From Isoetes taiwanensis (Eukaryota; Streptophyta; Lycopodiopsida; Isoetales; Isoetaceae): a stretch of DNA of 64,000 bases. Positions 46,069 through 60,226 of this stretch are shown in pieces. The notes under the pieces were generated by a model, which was not told the DNA's origin, did not search any database, and was given only the letters and a program-made list of their open reading frames with translations. The DNA is taken from assembly GCA_021234155.1 (NCBI GenBank), contig JAJEKV010000041.1:4020829-4084828 (forward strand), read 5' to 3'. A program made the position numbers and the translations under genes. Position 1 is the first letter of the stretch; every line of letters starts with the position of its first letter.

Positions 46069-48264
46069 TCTCGCCAAAAAAAGAAAATGGCTGGTCCCCT
46101 CAGCCATAGGATATCTAAATGAGCAATCCGTAGGGGTCTTCAACATAAACCAATGCTTCGAAAGAAAAATGTGATAGAAGAGATGTGTGAAAATGAAGGT
46201 GGAGTGTATGTATGATGGAATGAGTATGAGTGTGGTGGAGATGTAATGTGAATGAAATGTGGATGATGGAGTAAGTGGAGAAGTGAAGTGCATGATGAGT
46301 ATGGGATGGAAGATATGGAATGTGAGTGTGCAAATGAAGTGAGAAGTGTGTGAGTGTGATGTGAACTCGCCAAAACAAGAAAAATGGCTGGTCTTCTCAG
46401 CCATAAACATGCTAATGTAATGTCAAGGAGCAATGCCTTGCCTTGGACTACATTTTTGGATGGATGCATGCTTCAACCAACTCCAATTCTATCAAGTAAG
46501 CATCTTCCAAATAGGAGAATGCTCAAAGCATGTAATAACAAAGAAAAAGTGTGGCCAAAGAACAAGCCACAATCCAACAAGCTGCTCAAATATGACTGCA
46601 CTAGCATACCAATGTGGCAAATCTGATGTAATGTAATAGAACTTGCTAAACTGACATATCCCAGCTAACTTATTGATCCCAAATGGTGCAAACAAACCTG
46701 TAGGGAACATCTTTGGCTGCTGCATTATAATCGAGATAAAGTGCTGCTCATGTCCAATATCCCATCTTCTATCACATAGTCATGCTCAAATTTACTCAAC
46801 TCTTTTACACTTCCATGCTCAAACATGCAAGGAAGTAGTTTTCTTTGATTCTTAGACTTCTTTGGACTGTCACAACGCTGAACCATTCTATGCACACTTC
46901 ATTCATCAAATCATCAAAAATTAGCAATTCTAGCTCACAATGTGGTGCCAAATCATCAAAGAAAACAAATTTCTCCTTTTTGAGGCATGTAAAGATCATG
47001 CTCACCTGTATTTTCAGCTGGTATACATGTCTCAAATCTGAAATTGCTCATAAAGAGGGCTGCTGTCATGACTGTCACTAAATTCAAGAGCATGTAACAT
47101 ATCTTTAGAGTGCTCAAATGCTAAAGTATCAATGCTTTCCACTTCTAAATCACATAATAATGGTTCACCATCTTCTAAAAATGCTTCACATGTATGAAAA
47201 CTCTCAAACTCAGGGCTGATCATGCATCTATCACTCTTTTCTCATGACAATGCTCAAACTCATCAATTCCATATAAAAGAAATTGCTCACACTCTTCAAT
47301 CATGTGGGATGTGATTATATTTACCTCATTGGACTTCAAGCTTGCTGATAAAGGTACATACTCCAAGGTTTCATGGCTGGCCTCATGTGTTACATAACCA
47401 AAACATTCAAATCTTGGACTGTCATGGCTGATTTCGTGTGAACCATCATCAAAGCATTCAAGTTTTGGACTATTATGATAGTTAACATGCTCTAACTGCT
47501 GTAATTTCTCATTTTCACATGCAAGAACATGGCAACATTCCTCAAGCATAGTAGAAGTATGCAAATTTACCTTCTCAAACTTCAAACTTACTGCTGGAAC
47601 TTTATTTTCGGATTTGGCATGATCAAGAAAATATTTTGGAATGCTACACCTCTCATCCAAATACTTTAGGAGATAATATACTTCAATAGACTTCTCAAAA
47701 GCTTCATAAATGGAATCAAAAGTACCTTTTGCTTGGAGCTTACGTATCTTCTTGTAAACTGGAAAACATGGCTTGAGACCTCGCACAAAAAAATGGATTA
47801 GGTGGCTGCTGGCTGGTAGCTCCAAGTTTCTCTTCTTGCACCTAAGAATATATAAGCACACTCTCTCCACATAATGAGGTACACTTTCCTTCTCTTCTAT
47901 TCTCAAAGTATATAGTTGCTCAATCAACATCTCATCTGTAACAGTGCTAAATCTTTGGACAAAAGTATGGATCAAAACTGACCACTCAGTCGTTCCACAA
48001 CCATAATTCTGCTCAAACAAGAACCATCATTCAGCTTCACTTTCCATACATCTTCCAAAGACTACACATTTTTCCCCTTTCTTATAACCATACTCATCAT
48101 AGTATTTTTCAAATTGTACCAAAAAATTCTCTGGATCTTTTGAGCCATCAAAGATTGGTAAAGGAATAGGAATACATACTTCAATCTGAAAAGGTGGACC
48201 TTGATTGTGAAAAGCCATTCGAGTAATCTCTACCAGGGGAGAGATCTCGGTAGGACCTCCAAAA
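46069..48264 (-). repeat. Array internal region 2
   Basis: Same organisation as region 1: C-poor tract at about 46150-46370, palindromes at both sides, and gag at 46665-48218. Confidence 0.88.
46665..48218 (-). pseudogene. gag-like gene, copy 2, broken
   Basis: It shares the TGA at 48027-48029 (GGA in copies 4 and 5). Downstream of that stop, 266 codons stay open (48020-47220) across the gag core and the start of the Cys/His/Glu-rich tail, with a frameshift near 47235 (CTCTTT versus CTCTCTTT) and others near 47045 and 46980. Confidence 0.8.
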
Positions 48265-50049
48265 TGTTGATCCAAAACCTGGCACCTGGACCAACCTCAG
48301 TGGAGCCTACATGGTTAGGACCTCCAGGTTGCTTAAGGCAACCAATCTTGGTGCAAAATTTGCAAGAAAAGATCAATTACTTTAGGATCCCTGAAGAAAA
48401 ATGAGGCAGTTGCACTCAGACATGAATATCTCGAGATGTACTGATCCTTTTCAAATGATTTTTGGAGGATCAGAAAAAAGTTGTGGTGATATGTGGGAAA
48501 AAACTTGGCTCAATTTGGATCTGGAATGGCTGAGAAAATCGGGTTCAAATTTGACAGAAAATCTGGCCAGTGCACTTCCCTGAGATAAAATGAGGTCTGC
48601 ACACTCAAATGATGATATCTTGAGATTTACTGATCTTTTTTGTATGATTCTTGAAATGATTATCAGAAAACAGTTGTAGGCACATGTGGAAAAAAACTTG
48701 GCGTGATTTGGAACTGGTATGAGGGAGAAAAAAGGAATTCAAAGTCGATCAAAAATTCTGTCAGTGAACTGTCACAGAAAAACAGCAAGCAAATTTTTGT
48801 ATCTTGAGTTCTATAAGGTATTTTTGCATGATTTCAATTGTCACAGGTCTGAATAGAGCCTAAAAGCATGTGCAAAAGATAAAATAGTAGTTTGAATCAC
48901 GAAAAATGTTTCTGTAACAATGTTTTGGTGGCAAAAAGTTGCAGAAATAATGAAAGATCAAATTTTCAAACTTGACAGGGGATTTTCATTGATGTATCAA
49001 TCAAATAATCATAATAATACTGTGTTCATGCTATTCAAGCAATAAACTCAGTTAAAAAATCTTGGAAAAATAATTTATGGAAGAATATTAGCCATGAATC
49101 ATTGCCAATGGCTAAGGAATGCTCAGATAGCTTGGAGATCATCGAGAAATCATGCACTGCAATGGTAATGGACGCTTCAATACTTCTGGGCCTTCGAAAC
49201 TTCTGTAGATGTTTCCCATGTATTTATTCTTAGCATTAACGGTTCCAGAATATTAGGTCTTAAATTTAGGCTTGTTGGGTAGATAATGTGCGGGAATCCA
49301 AGAATAGATAGGTTGCAGAGCTCATGGCATCGATTCAGGCGTGATTCAAGCTAAGTTCCATGGGATAGGGTTCGTGGCTTATTTCCACGATACGGTGGCT
49401 GAGTATTTTCATATGTATTTGCCACTGTATATCCGTATTTATGCATTATTCCAATGGTTTTCAAGGTTGAATAATCGAAAATAAGGGAGGATTGGCATTT
49501 TAAACAAGGCTACCACCATAGAATTTTGAACACAAGTTTTAGCTTGGTGGGTTTTGTGAATCCCCAAATTTTCATAAGGCTTGGGCTATATGGGGTGTTG
49601 ACCCAAGGCATGGATTCCCTTCAATGTAGCAAGAGACCAATATATGAAACACACGAGAGCCATGGTAGGAAGTAATATAAATGGCAAAAATGAAGGTGGC
49701 AATGAAAATGAAAGGAAAATGGAAGCTCCTTAGTGAAAGTACGGATGTAAGGGTTAAAAAATGGGAACATGGTTATAAGGGGTATTTGGCAACAATGGCT
49801 AAGAACTTGAGATATAAATACCATGGAATCTTCCAAACTTCAACTATAATGACTTCCAATCTTTAAAAAACATCTTCCAATCTTTAGTCAATCCAGAGTC
49901 TTCTAGTGCATAGTTTGACTTCAAAATAAGTTCTTTTTTCCCAAATTTGACTTCAACATCAATGTCCCCTATCAAGGTCTTCCAAACTTTGACCTAATCT
50001 TCAAGCATAAACCAATGATTAGTATGTATGTTGCCCTTTGGGGGCAACA
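48265..50049 (-). repeat. Array LTR 3
   Basis: 1785 bp. Shares the GGAGGATCAG deletion with LTR 2, marking these two as closest relatives in that part. Confidence 0.92.
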
Positions 50050-52240
50050 TCTCGCCAAAACAAGAAAATGGCTGGTCCCCTCAGCCATAGGATATCTAAA
50101 TGAGCAATCCAGAGGGGTCTTCAACATAAACCAATGCTTCTGAGTGAAAACATGATAGAAGAGATGTGTGAAAATGAAGGTGGAGTGTATGTATGATGGA
50201 ATGAGTATGAGTGTGGTGGAGATGTAATGTGAATGAAATGTGGATGATGGAGTAAGTGGAGAAGTGAAGTGCATGATGAGTATGGGATGGAAGATATGGA
50301 ATGTGAGTGTGCAAATGAAGTGAGAAGTGTGTGAGTGTGATGTGAACTCGCCAAAACAAGAAAAATGGCTGGTCTTCTCAGCCATAAACATGCTAATGTA
50401 ATGTCAAGGAGCAATGCCTTGCCTTGGACTACATTTTTGGATGGATGCATGCTTCAACCAACTCCAATTATATCAAGTAAGCATCTTCCAAATAGGAGAA
50501 TGCTCAAAGCATGTAATAACAGCAAAAAGTGTGGCCAAAGAACAAGCCAACAAGCTGCTCAAATATGACTGCACTAGCATACCAATGTGGCAAATCTGAT
50601 GTAATGTAATAGAACTTGCTAAACCGACATATCCCAGCCTAACTTATTGATCCCAAATGGTGCAAACAAACCAGTAGGAACATCTTTGGCTGCTGCATTA
50701 TACTTGAGATAAAGTGCTGCTCATGTCCAATATCCCATCTTCTATCACATAGTCATGCTCAAATTTACTCAACTCTTTTTTACACTTCCATGCTCAAATA
50801 TGCAAGGAAGTAGTTTTCTTTGATTCTTAGACTTCTTTGGACTGTCACAACGCTGAACCATTCTATGCACACTTCATTCATCAAATCATCAAAAATTAGC
50901 AATTCTAGCTCACAATGTGGTGCCAAATCATCAAAGAAAACAAATTTCTCCTTTTGAGGCATGTAAAGATCATGCTCACCTGTATTTTCAGCTGGTATAC
51001 ATGTCTCAAATCTGAAATTCTCATAAAGAGGGCTGCTGTTATGACTGTCACTAAATTCAAGAGCATGTAACATATCTTTAGAGTGCTCAAATGCTAAAGT
51101 ATCAATGCTTTCCACTTCTAAATCACATAATAATGGTTCACCATCTTCTAAAAATGCTTCACATGTATGAAAACTCTCAAACTCAGGGCTGATCATGCAT
51201 CTATCACTCTCTTTCTCATGACAATGCTCAAACTCATCAATTCCATATAAAAGAAATTGCTCACACTCTTCAATCATGTGGGATGTGATTATATTTACCT
51301 CATTGGACTTCAAGCTTGCTGATAAAGGTACATACTCCAAGGTTTCATGGCTGGCCTCATGTGTTACATAACCAAAACATTCAAATCTTGGACTGTCATG
51401 GCTGATTTCGTGTGAACCATCATCAAAGCATTCAAGTTTTGGACTATTATGATAGTTAACATGCTCTAACTGCTGTAATTTCTCATTTTCACATGCAAGA
51501 ACATGGCAACATTCCTCAAGCATAGTAGAAGTATGCAAATTTACCTTCTCAAACTTCAAACTTACTGCTGGAACTTTATTTTCGGATTTGGCATGATCAA
51601 GAAAATATTTTGGAATGCTACACCTCTCATCCAAATACTTTAGGAGATAATATACTTCAACAGACTTCTCAAAAGCTTCATAAATGGAATCAAAAGTACC
51701 TTTTGCTTGAGCTTACGTATCTTCTTGTAAACCGGAAAACATGGCTTGAGACCTCGCACAAAAAAATGGATTAGGTGGTCACTGGCTGGTAGCTCCAAGT
51801 TTCTCTTCTTGCACCTAAGAATATATAAGCACACTCTCTCCACATAATGAGGTACACTTTCCTTCTCTTCTATTCTCAAAGTATATAGTTGCTCAATCAA
51901 CATCTCATCTGTAACAGTGCTAAATCTTTGGACAAAAGTATGGATCAAAACCCGACCACTCACTTAGCTCCACAACCATAATTCTGCTCAAACAAGAACC
52001 ATCATTCAAATTTCACTTTCCATACATCTTCCAAAGACTACACATTTTTCCCCTTTCTTATAACCATACTCATCATAGTATTTTTCAAATTGTACCAAAA
52101 AATTCTCTGGATCTTTTGAGCCATCAAAGATTGGTAAAGGAATAGGAATACATACTTCAATCTGAAAAGGTGGACCTTGATTGTGAAAAGCCATTCGAGT
52201 AATCTCTACCAGGGGAGAGATCTCGGTAGGACCTCCAAAA
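50050..52240 (-). repeat. Array internal region 3
   Basis: It has a 7-bp deletion near 50545 (AAGCCAACAAG in place of AAGCCACAATCCAACAAG), shared with region 4. The gag copy is at 50639-52194. Confidence 0.88.
50639..52194 (-). pseudogene. gag-like gene, copy 3, broken
   Basis: The tail half is open for 284 codons (51634-50780). The core is cut by a missing G near 51710 and by a frame change near 52015, where the TCA variant shared with copies 1 and 2 is also present. Otherwise as copy 5. Confidence 0.8.
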
Positions 52241-54038
52241 TGTTGATCCAAAACCTGGCACCTGGACCAACCTCAGTGGAGCCTACATGGTTAGGACCTC
52301 CAGGTTGCTTAAGGCAACCAATCTTGGTGCAAAATTTGCAAGAAAAGATCAATTACTTTAGGATCCCTGAAGAAAAATGAGGCAGTTGCACTCAGACATG
52401 AATATCTCGAGATGTACTGATCCTTTTCAAATGATTTTTGGAGGAGAAATCAGAAAAAAGTTGTGGTGATATGTGGGAAAAAACTTGGCTCAATTTGGAT
52501 CTGGAATGGCTGAGAAAATCGGGTTCAAAGTTGACAGAAAATCTGGCCAGTGCACTTCCCTGAGATAAAATGAGGTCTGCACACTCAAATGATGATATCT
52601 TGAGATTTACTGATCTTTTTTGTATGATTCTTGAAATGATTATCAGAAAACAGTTGTAGGCACATGTGGAAAAAAAAAAACTTGGCGTGATTTGGAACTG
52701 GTATGAGGGAGAAAAAGGAATTCAAAGTCGATCAAAAATTCTGTCGCTGAACTGTCACGAAAAACAAAAAAGCAAATTTTTGTATCTTGAGTTCTATAAG
52801 GTATTTTTGCATGATTTCAATTGTCACAGGTCTGAATAGAGCCTAAAAGCATGTGCAAAAGATAAAATAGTAGTTTGAATCACGAAAAATGTTTCAGAAC
52901 AATTTTTGGTGGCAAAAAGTTGCGTAAATAATGAAAGATCAAATTTTCAAACTTGACAGGGATTTTCATTGATGTATCAATCAAATAATCATAATAATAC
53001 TGTGTTCATGCTATTCAAGCAATAAACTCAGTTAAAAAATCTTGGAAAAATAATTTATGGAAGAATATTAGCCATGAATCATTGCCAATGGCTAAGGAAT
53101 GCTCGATAGCTTGGAGATCATCGAGAAATCATGCACTGCAATGGTAATGGACGCTTCAATACTTCTGGGCCTTCGAAACTTCTGTAGATGTTTCCCATGT
53201 ATTTATTCTTAGCATTAACGGTTCCAGAATATTAGGTCTTAAATTTAGGCTTGTTGGGTAGATAATGTGCGGGAATCCAAGAATAGATAGGTTGCGTAGA
53301 GCTCATGGCATCGATTCAAAGGCGTGATTCAAGCTAAGTTCCATGGGATAGGGTTCGTGGGCTTATTTCCACGATACACGGTGGCTGAGTATTTTTCATA
53401 TGTATTTGCCAATCGATATCCGTGATTTATGCATTATTCCAATGGTTTTCAAGGTTGAATAATCGAAAATAAGGGAGGATTGGCATTTTAAACAAGGCTA
53501 CCACCATAGAATTTTGAACACAAGTTTTAGCTTGGTGGGTTTTGTGAATCCCCAAATTTTCATAAGGCTTGGGCTATATGGGGTGTTGACCCAAGGCATG
53601 GATTCCCTTCAATGTAGCAAGAGACCAATATATGAAACACACGAGAGCCATGGTAGGAAGTAATATAAATGGCAAAAAATGAAGGTGGCAATGAAAATGA
53701 AAGGAAAATGGAAGCTCCTTAGTGAAAGTACGGATGTAAGGGTTAAAAAATGGGAACATGGTTATAAGGGGTATTTGGCAACAATGGCTAAGAACTTGAG
53801 ATATAAATACCATGGAATCTTCCAAACTTCAACTATAATGACTTCCAATCTTTAAAAAACATCTTCCAATCTTTAGTCAACCCAGAGTCTTCTAGTGCAT
53901 AGTTTGACTTCAAAATAAGTTCTTTTTTCCCAAATTTGACTTCAACATCAATGTCCCCTATCAAGGTCTTCCAAACTTTGACCTAATCTTCAAGCATAAA
54001 CCAATGATTAGTATGTATGTTGCCCTTTGGGGGCAACA
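52241..54038 (-). repeat. Array LTR 4
   Basis: 1798 bp, the longest, with a 10-A run near 52671 and extra bases at several CG-centred micro-sites (for example GTTGCGTAGAGC near 53293). Confidence 0.92.
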
Positions 54039-56230
54039 TCTCGCCAAAACAAGAAAATGGCTGGTCCCCTCAGCCATAGGATATCTAAATGAGCAATCCA
54101 GAGGGGTCTTCAACATAAACCAATGCTTCTGAGTGAAAACATGATAGAAGAGATGTGTGAAAACGCAGGTGGAGTGTATGTATGATGGAATGAGTATGAG
54201 TGTGGTGGAGATGTAATGTGAATGAAATGTGGATGATGGAGTAAGTGGAGAAGTGAAGTGCATGATGAGTATGGGATGGAAGATATGGAATGTGAGTGTG
54301 CAAATGAAGTGAGAAGTGTGTGAGTGTGATGTGAACTCGCCAAAACAAGAAAAACGGATGGTCTTCTCAGCCATAAACATGCTAATGTAATGTCAAGGAG
54401 CAATGCCTTGCCTTGGACTACATTTTTGGATGGATGCATGCTTCAACCAACTCCAATTATATCAAGTAAGCATCTTCCAAATAGGAGAATGCTCAAAGCA
54501 TGTAATAACAGCAAAAAGTGTGGCCAAAGAACAAGCCAACAAGCTGCTCAAATATGACTGCACTAGCATACCAATGTGGCAAATCTGATGTAATGTAATA
54601 GAACTTGCTAAACTGACATATCCCAGCTAACTTATTGATCCCAAATGGTGCAAACAAACCTGTAGGAACATCTTTGGCTGCTGCATTATACTGAGATAAA
54701 GTGCTGCTCATGTCCAATATCCCATCTTCTATCACATAGTCATGCTCAAATTTACTCAACTCTTTTACACTTCCATGCTCAAACATGCAAGGAAGTAGTT
54801 TTCTTTGATTCTTAGACTTCTTTGGACTGTCACAACGCTGAACCATTCTATGCACACTTCATTCATCAAATCATCAAAAATTAGCAATTCTAGCTCACAA
54901 TGTGGTGCCAAATCATCAAAGAAAACAAATTTCTCCTTTTGAGGCATGTAAAGATCATGCTCACCTGTATTTTCAGCTGGTATACATGTCTCAAATCTGA
55001 AATTCTCATAAAGAGGGCTGCTGTTATGACTGTCACTAAATTCAAGAGCATGTAACATATCTTTAGAGTGCTCAAATGCTAAAGTATCAATGCTTTCCAC
55101 TTCTAAATCACATAATAATGGTTCACCATCTTCTAAAAATGCTTCACATGTATGAAAACTCTCAAACTCAGGGGCTGATCATGCATCTATCACTCTCTTT
55201 CTCATGACAATGCTCAAACTCATCAATTCCATATAAAAGAAATTGCTCACACTCTTCAATCATGTGGGATGTGATTATATTTACCTCATTGGACTTCAAG
55301 CTTGCTGATAAAGGTACATACTCCAAGGTTTCATGGCTGGCCTCATGTGTTACATAACCAAAACATTCAAATCTTGGACTGTCATGGCTGATTTAGGTGT
55401 GAACCATCATCAAAGCATTCAAGTTTTGGACTATTATGATAGTTAACATGCTCTAACTGCTGTAATTTCTCATTTTCACATGCAAGAACATGGCAACATT
55501 CCTCAAGCATAGTAGAAGTATGCAAATTTACCTTCTCAAACTTCAAACTTACTGCTGGAACTTTATTTTCGGATTTGGCATGATCAAGAAAATATTTTGG
55601 AATGCTACACCTCTCATCCAAATACTTTAGGAGATAATATACTTCAACAGACTTCTCAAAAGCTTCATAAATGGAATCAAAAGTACCTTTTGCTTGGAGC
55701 TTACGTATCTTCTTGTAAACTGGAAAACATGGCTTGAGACCTCGCACAAAAAAATGGATTAGGTGGTCAGCCGGGCTGGTAGCTCCAAGTTTCTCTTCTT
55801 GCACCTAAGAATATATAAGCACACTCTCTCCACATAATGAGGTACACTTTCCTTCTCTTCTATTCTCAAAGTATATAGTTGCTCAATCAACATCTCATCT
55901 CAGAATAAAGCTAAATCTTTGGACAAAAGTATGGATCAAAACCCGACCACTTTCGGTGCTCCACAACCATAATTCTGCTCAAACAAGAACCATCCTTCAG
56001 CTTCACTTTCCATACATCTTCCAAAGACTACACATTTTTCCCCTTTCTTATAACCATACTCATCATAGTATTTTTCAAATTGTACCAAAAAATTCTCTGG
56101 ATCTTTTGAGCCATCAAAGATTGGTAAAGGAATAGGAATACATACTTCAATCTGAAAAGGTGGACCTTGATTGTGAAAAGCCATTCGAGTAATCTCTACC
56201 AGGGGAGAGATCTCGGTAGGACCTCCAAAA
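54039..56230 (-). repeat. Array internal region 4
   Basis: Shares the 7-bp deletion near 54535 with region 3. The gag copy is at 54627-56184. Confidence 0.88.
54627..56184 (-). pseudogene. gag-like gene, copy 4, broken
   Basis: It has GGA (not the stop) at the site that is TGA in copies 1 and 2, so the N-terminal frame runs to about 55936. Frame changes occur near 55935, 55800, 55395 (GATTTAGGTG versus GATTTCGTG) and 55175. Otherwise as copy 5. Confidence 0.8.
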
Positions 56231-58023
56231 TGTTGATCCAAAACCTGGCACCTGGACCAACCTCAGTGGAGCCTACATGGTTAGGACCTCCAGGTTGCTT
56301 AAGGCAACCAATCTTGGTGCAAAATTTGCAAGAAAAGATCAATTACTTTAGGATCCCTGAAGAAAAATGAGGCAGTTGCACTCAGACATGAATATCTCGA
56401 GATGTACTGATCCTTTTCAAATGATTTTTGGAGGAGAAATCAGAAAAACGTTGTGGTGATATGTGGGAAAAAACTTGGCTCAATTTGGATCTAGAATGGC
56501 TGAGAACATCGGGTTCAAAGTTGACAGAAAATCTGGCCGGTGCACTTCCCCGAGAGATAAAATGAGGTCTGCACACTCAAAATGATGATATCTTGAGATT
56601 TACTGATCTTTTTTGTATGATTCTTGAAATGATTATCAGAAAACAGTTGTAGGCACATGTGGAAAAAAACTTGGCGTGATTTGGAACTGGTATGAGGGAG
56701 AAAAAGAATTCAAAGTCGATCAAAAATTCTGTCGATTGAACTGTCACAGAAAAAAAAGCAAGCAAATTTTTGTATCTTGAGTTCTATAAGGTATTTTTGC
56801 ATGATTTCAATTGTCACAGGTCTGAATAGAGCCTAAAAGCATGTGCAAAAGATAAAATAGTAGTTTGAATCACGAAAAATGTTTCAGTAACAATGTTTTG
56901 GTGGCAAAAAGTTGCGTAAATAATGAAAGATCAAATTTTCAAACTTGACAGGGGGATTTTCATTAATGTATCAATCAAATAATCATAATAATACTGTGTT
57001 CATGCTATTCAAGCAATAAACTCAGTTAAAAAATCTTGGGAAAATAATTTATGGAAGAATATTAGCCATGAATCATTGCCAATGGCTAAGGAATGCTCGA
57101 TAGCTTGGAGATCATCGAGAAATCATGCACTTGCAATGGTAATGGACGCTTCAATACTTACGGGCCTTGAAACTTCTGTAGATGTTTCCCATGTATTTAT
57201 TCTTAGCATTAACGGTTCCGAATATTAGGTCTTAAATTTAGGCTTGTTGGGTAGATAATGTGCGGGAATCCAAGAATAGATAGGTTGCAGAGCTCATGGC
57301 ATCGATTCAAAGCGTGATTCAAGCTAAGTTCCATGGGATAGGGTTCGTGGCTTATTTCCACGATACGGTGGCTTTTCATATTTTCATATGTATTTGCCAT
57401 CGATATCCGTATTTATGCATTATTCCAATGGTTTTCAAGGTTGAATAATCGAAAATAAGGGAGGATTGGCATTTTAAACAAGGCTACCACCATAGAATTT
57501 TGAACACAAGTTTTAGCTTGGTGGGTTTTGTGAATCCCCAAATTTTCATAAGGCTTGGGCTATATGGGGTGTTGACCCAAGGCATGGATTCCCTTCAATG
57601 TAGCAAGAGACCAATATATGAAACACACGAGAGCCATGGTAGGAAGTAATATAAATGGCAAAAATGAAGGTGGCAATGAAAATGAAAGGAAAATGGAAGC
57701 TCCTTAGTGAAAGTACGGATGTAAGGGTTAAAAAATGGGAACATGGTTATAAGGGGTATTTGGCAACAATGGCTAAGAACTTGAGATATAAATACCATGG
57801 AATCTTCCAAACTTCAACTATAATGACTTCCAATCTTTAAAAAACATCTTCCAATCTTTAGTCAACCCAGAGTCTTCTAGTGCATAGTTTGACTTCAAAA
57901 TAAGTTCTTTTTTCCCAAATTTGACTTCAACATCAATGTCCCCTATCAAGGTCTTCCAAACTTTGACCTAATCTTCAAGCATAAACCAATGATTAGTATG
58001 TATGTTGCCCTTTGGGGGCAACA
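56231..58023 (-). repeat. Array LTR 5
   Basis: 1793 bp. Ends TGTTGCCC...GGGCAACA. Local oddity near 57371, where GGCTGAGTATTTTC of the other copies reads GGCTTTTCATATTTTC. Confidence 0.92.
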
Positions 58024-60226
58024 TCTCGCCAAAACAAGAAAATGGCTGGTCCCCTCAGCCATAGGATATCTAAATGAGCAATCCAGAGGGGTCTTCAACA
58101 TAAACCAATGCTTCTGAGTGAAAATATGATAGAAGAGATGTGTGAAAATGAAGGTGGAGTGTATGTATGATGGAATGAGTATGAGTGTGGTGGAGATGTA
58201 ATGTGAATGAAATGTGGATGATGGAGTAAGTGGAGAAGTGAAGTGCATGATGAGTATGGGATGGAAGATATGGAATGTGAGTGTGCAAATGAAGTGAGAA
58301 GTGTGTGAGTGTGATGTGAACTCGCTAAAACAAGAAAAATGGCTGGTCTTCTCAGCCATAAACATGCTAATGTAATGTCAAGGAGCAATGCCTTGCCTTG
58401 GACTACATTTTTGGATGGATGCATGCTTCAACCAACTCCAATTCTATCAAGTAAGCATCTTCCAAATAGGAGAATGCTCAAAGCATGTAATAACAGCAAA
58501 AAGTGTGGCCAAAGAACAAGCCACAATCCAACAAGCTGCTCAAATATGACTGCACTAGCATACCAATGTGGCAAATCTGATGTAATGTAATAGAACTTGC
58601 TAAACTGACATATTCCAGCTAACTTATTGATCCCAAATGGTGCAAACAAACCTGTAGGAACATCTTTGGCTTTGCATTATCTTGAGATAAAGTGCTGCTC
58701 ATGTCCAATATCCCATCTTCTATCACATAGTCATGCTCAAATTTACTCAACTCTTTTACACTTCCATGCTCAAACATGCAAGGAAGTAGTTTTCTTTGAT
58801 TCTTAGACTTCTTTGGACTGTCACAACGCTGAAACTCAGGTCTGAACCATTCTATGCACACTTCATTCATCAAATCATCAAAAATTAGCAATTCTAGCTC
58901 ACAATGTGGTGCCAAATCATCAAAGAAAACAAATTTCTCCTTTTGAGGCATGTAAAGATCATGCTCACCTGTATTTTCAGCTGGTATACATGTCTCAAAT
59001 CTGAAATTCTCATAAAGAGGGCTGCTGTCATGATCATCACTAAATTCAAGAGCATGTAACATATCTTTAGAGTGCTCAAATGCTAAAGTATCAATGCTTT
59101 CCACTTCTAAATCACATAATAATGGTTCACCATCTTCTAAAAATGCTTCACATGTATGAAAACTCTCAAACTCAGGGCTGATCATGCATCTATCACTCTC
59201 TTTCTCATGACAATGCTCAAACTCATCAATTCCATATAAAAGAACTTGCTCACACTCTTCAATCATGTGGGATGTGATTATATTTACCTCATTGGACTTC
59301 AAGCTTGCTGATAAAGGTACATACTCCAAGGTTTCATGGCTGGCCTCATGTGTTACATAACCAAAACATTCAAATCTTGGACTGTCATGGCTGATTTCGT
59401 GTGAACCATCATCAAAGCATTCAAGTTTTGGACTATTATGATAGTTAACATGCTCTAACTGCTGTAATTTCTCATTTTCACATGCAAGAACATGGCAACA
59501 TTCCTCAAGCATAGTAGAAGTATGCAAATTTACCTTCTCAAACTTCAAACTTACTGCTGGAACTTTATTTTCGGTTTGGCATGATCAAGAAAATATTTTG
59601 GAATGCTACACCTCTCATCCAAATACTTTAGGAGATAATATACTTCAACAGACTTCTCAAAAGCTTCATAAATGGAATCAAAAGTACCTTTTGCTTGGAG
59701 CTTACGTATCTTCTTGTAAACCGAAAACATGGCTTGAGACCTCGCAAAAAAAAAATGGATTAGGTGGTCACTGGCTGGTAGCTCCAAGTTTCTCTTCTTG
59801 CACCTAAGAATATATAAGCACACTCTCTCCACATAATGAGGTACACTTTCCTTCTCTTCTATTCTCAAAGTATATAGTTGCTCAATCAACATCTCATCTG
59901 TAACAGTGCTAAATCTTTGGACAAAAGTATTGATCAAAACTGACCACTCAGTCGCTCCACAACCATAATTCTGCTCAAACAAGAACCATCCTTCAGCTTC
60001 ACTTTCCATACATCTTCCAAAGACTACACATTTTTCCCCTTTCTTATAACCATACTCATCATAGTATTTTTCAAATTGTACCAAAAAATTCTCTGGATCT
60101 TTTGAGCCATCAAAGATTGGTAAAGGAATAGGAATACATACTTCAATCTGAAAAGGTGGACCTTGATTGTGAAAAGCCATTCGAGTAATCTCTACCAGGG
60201 GAGAGATCTCGGTAGGACCTCCAAAA
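58024..60226 (-). repeat. Array internal region 5 (most intact)
   Basis: Lies next to the 5'-most LTR. It carries the best-preserved gag frame and the undeleted AAGCCACAATCC variant. Confidence 0.88.
58619..60180 (-). pseudogene. gag-like gene, copy 5, nearly intact (~519 codons)
   Basis: The protein would form the particle that packages the element RNA. It starts at MAFHNQGPPF, directly inside the 5' LTR. The core resembles the Retrotrans_gag domain: PIFDGSKDPENFLVQFEKYY (about residues 20-40), EGWFLFEQNYG, TEWSVL and TFVQRFSTVTDEMLIEQLYT (about 80-105), then ESVPHYVERVCLYILR. The second half is acidic and rich in Cys, His, Ser and Glu, with repeated SPxFECF / SPKLECF / PEFESF-type motifs. 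I see no CCHC zinc knuckle and no DTG/DSG protease motif. One missing base near 59575 (CGGTTTGG instead of CGGATTTGG) shifts the frame, and paired indels around 59725-59755 garble about eight residues. Whether these are real or sequence errors is open. Confidence 0.8.
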
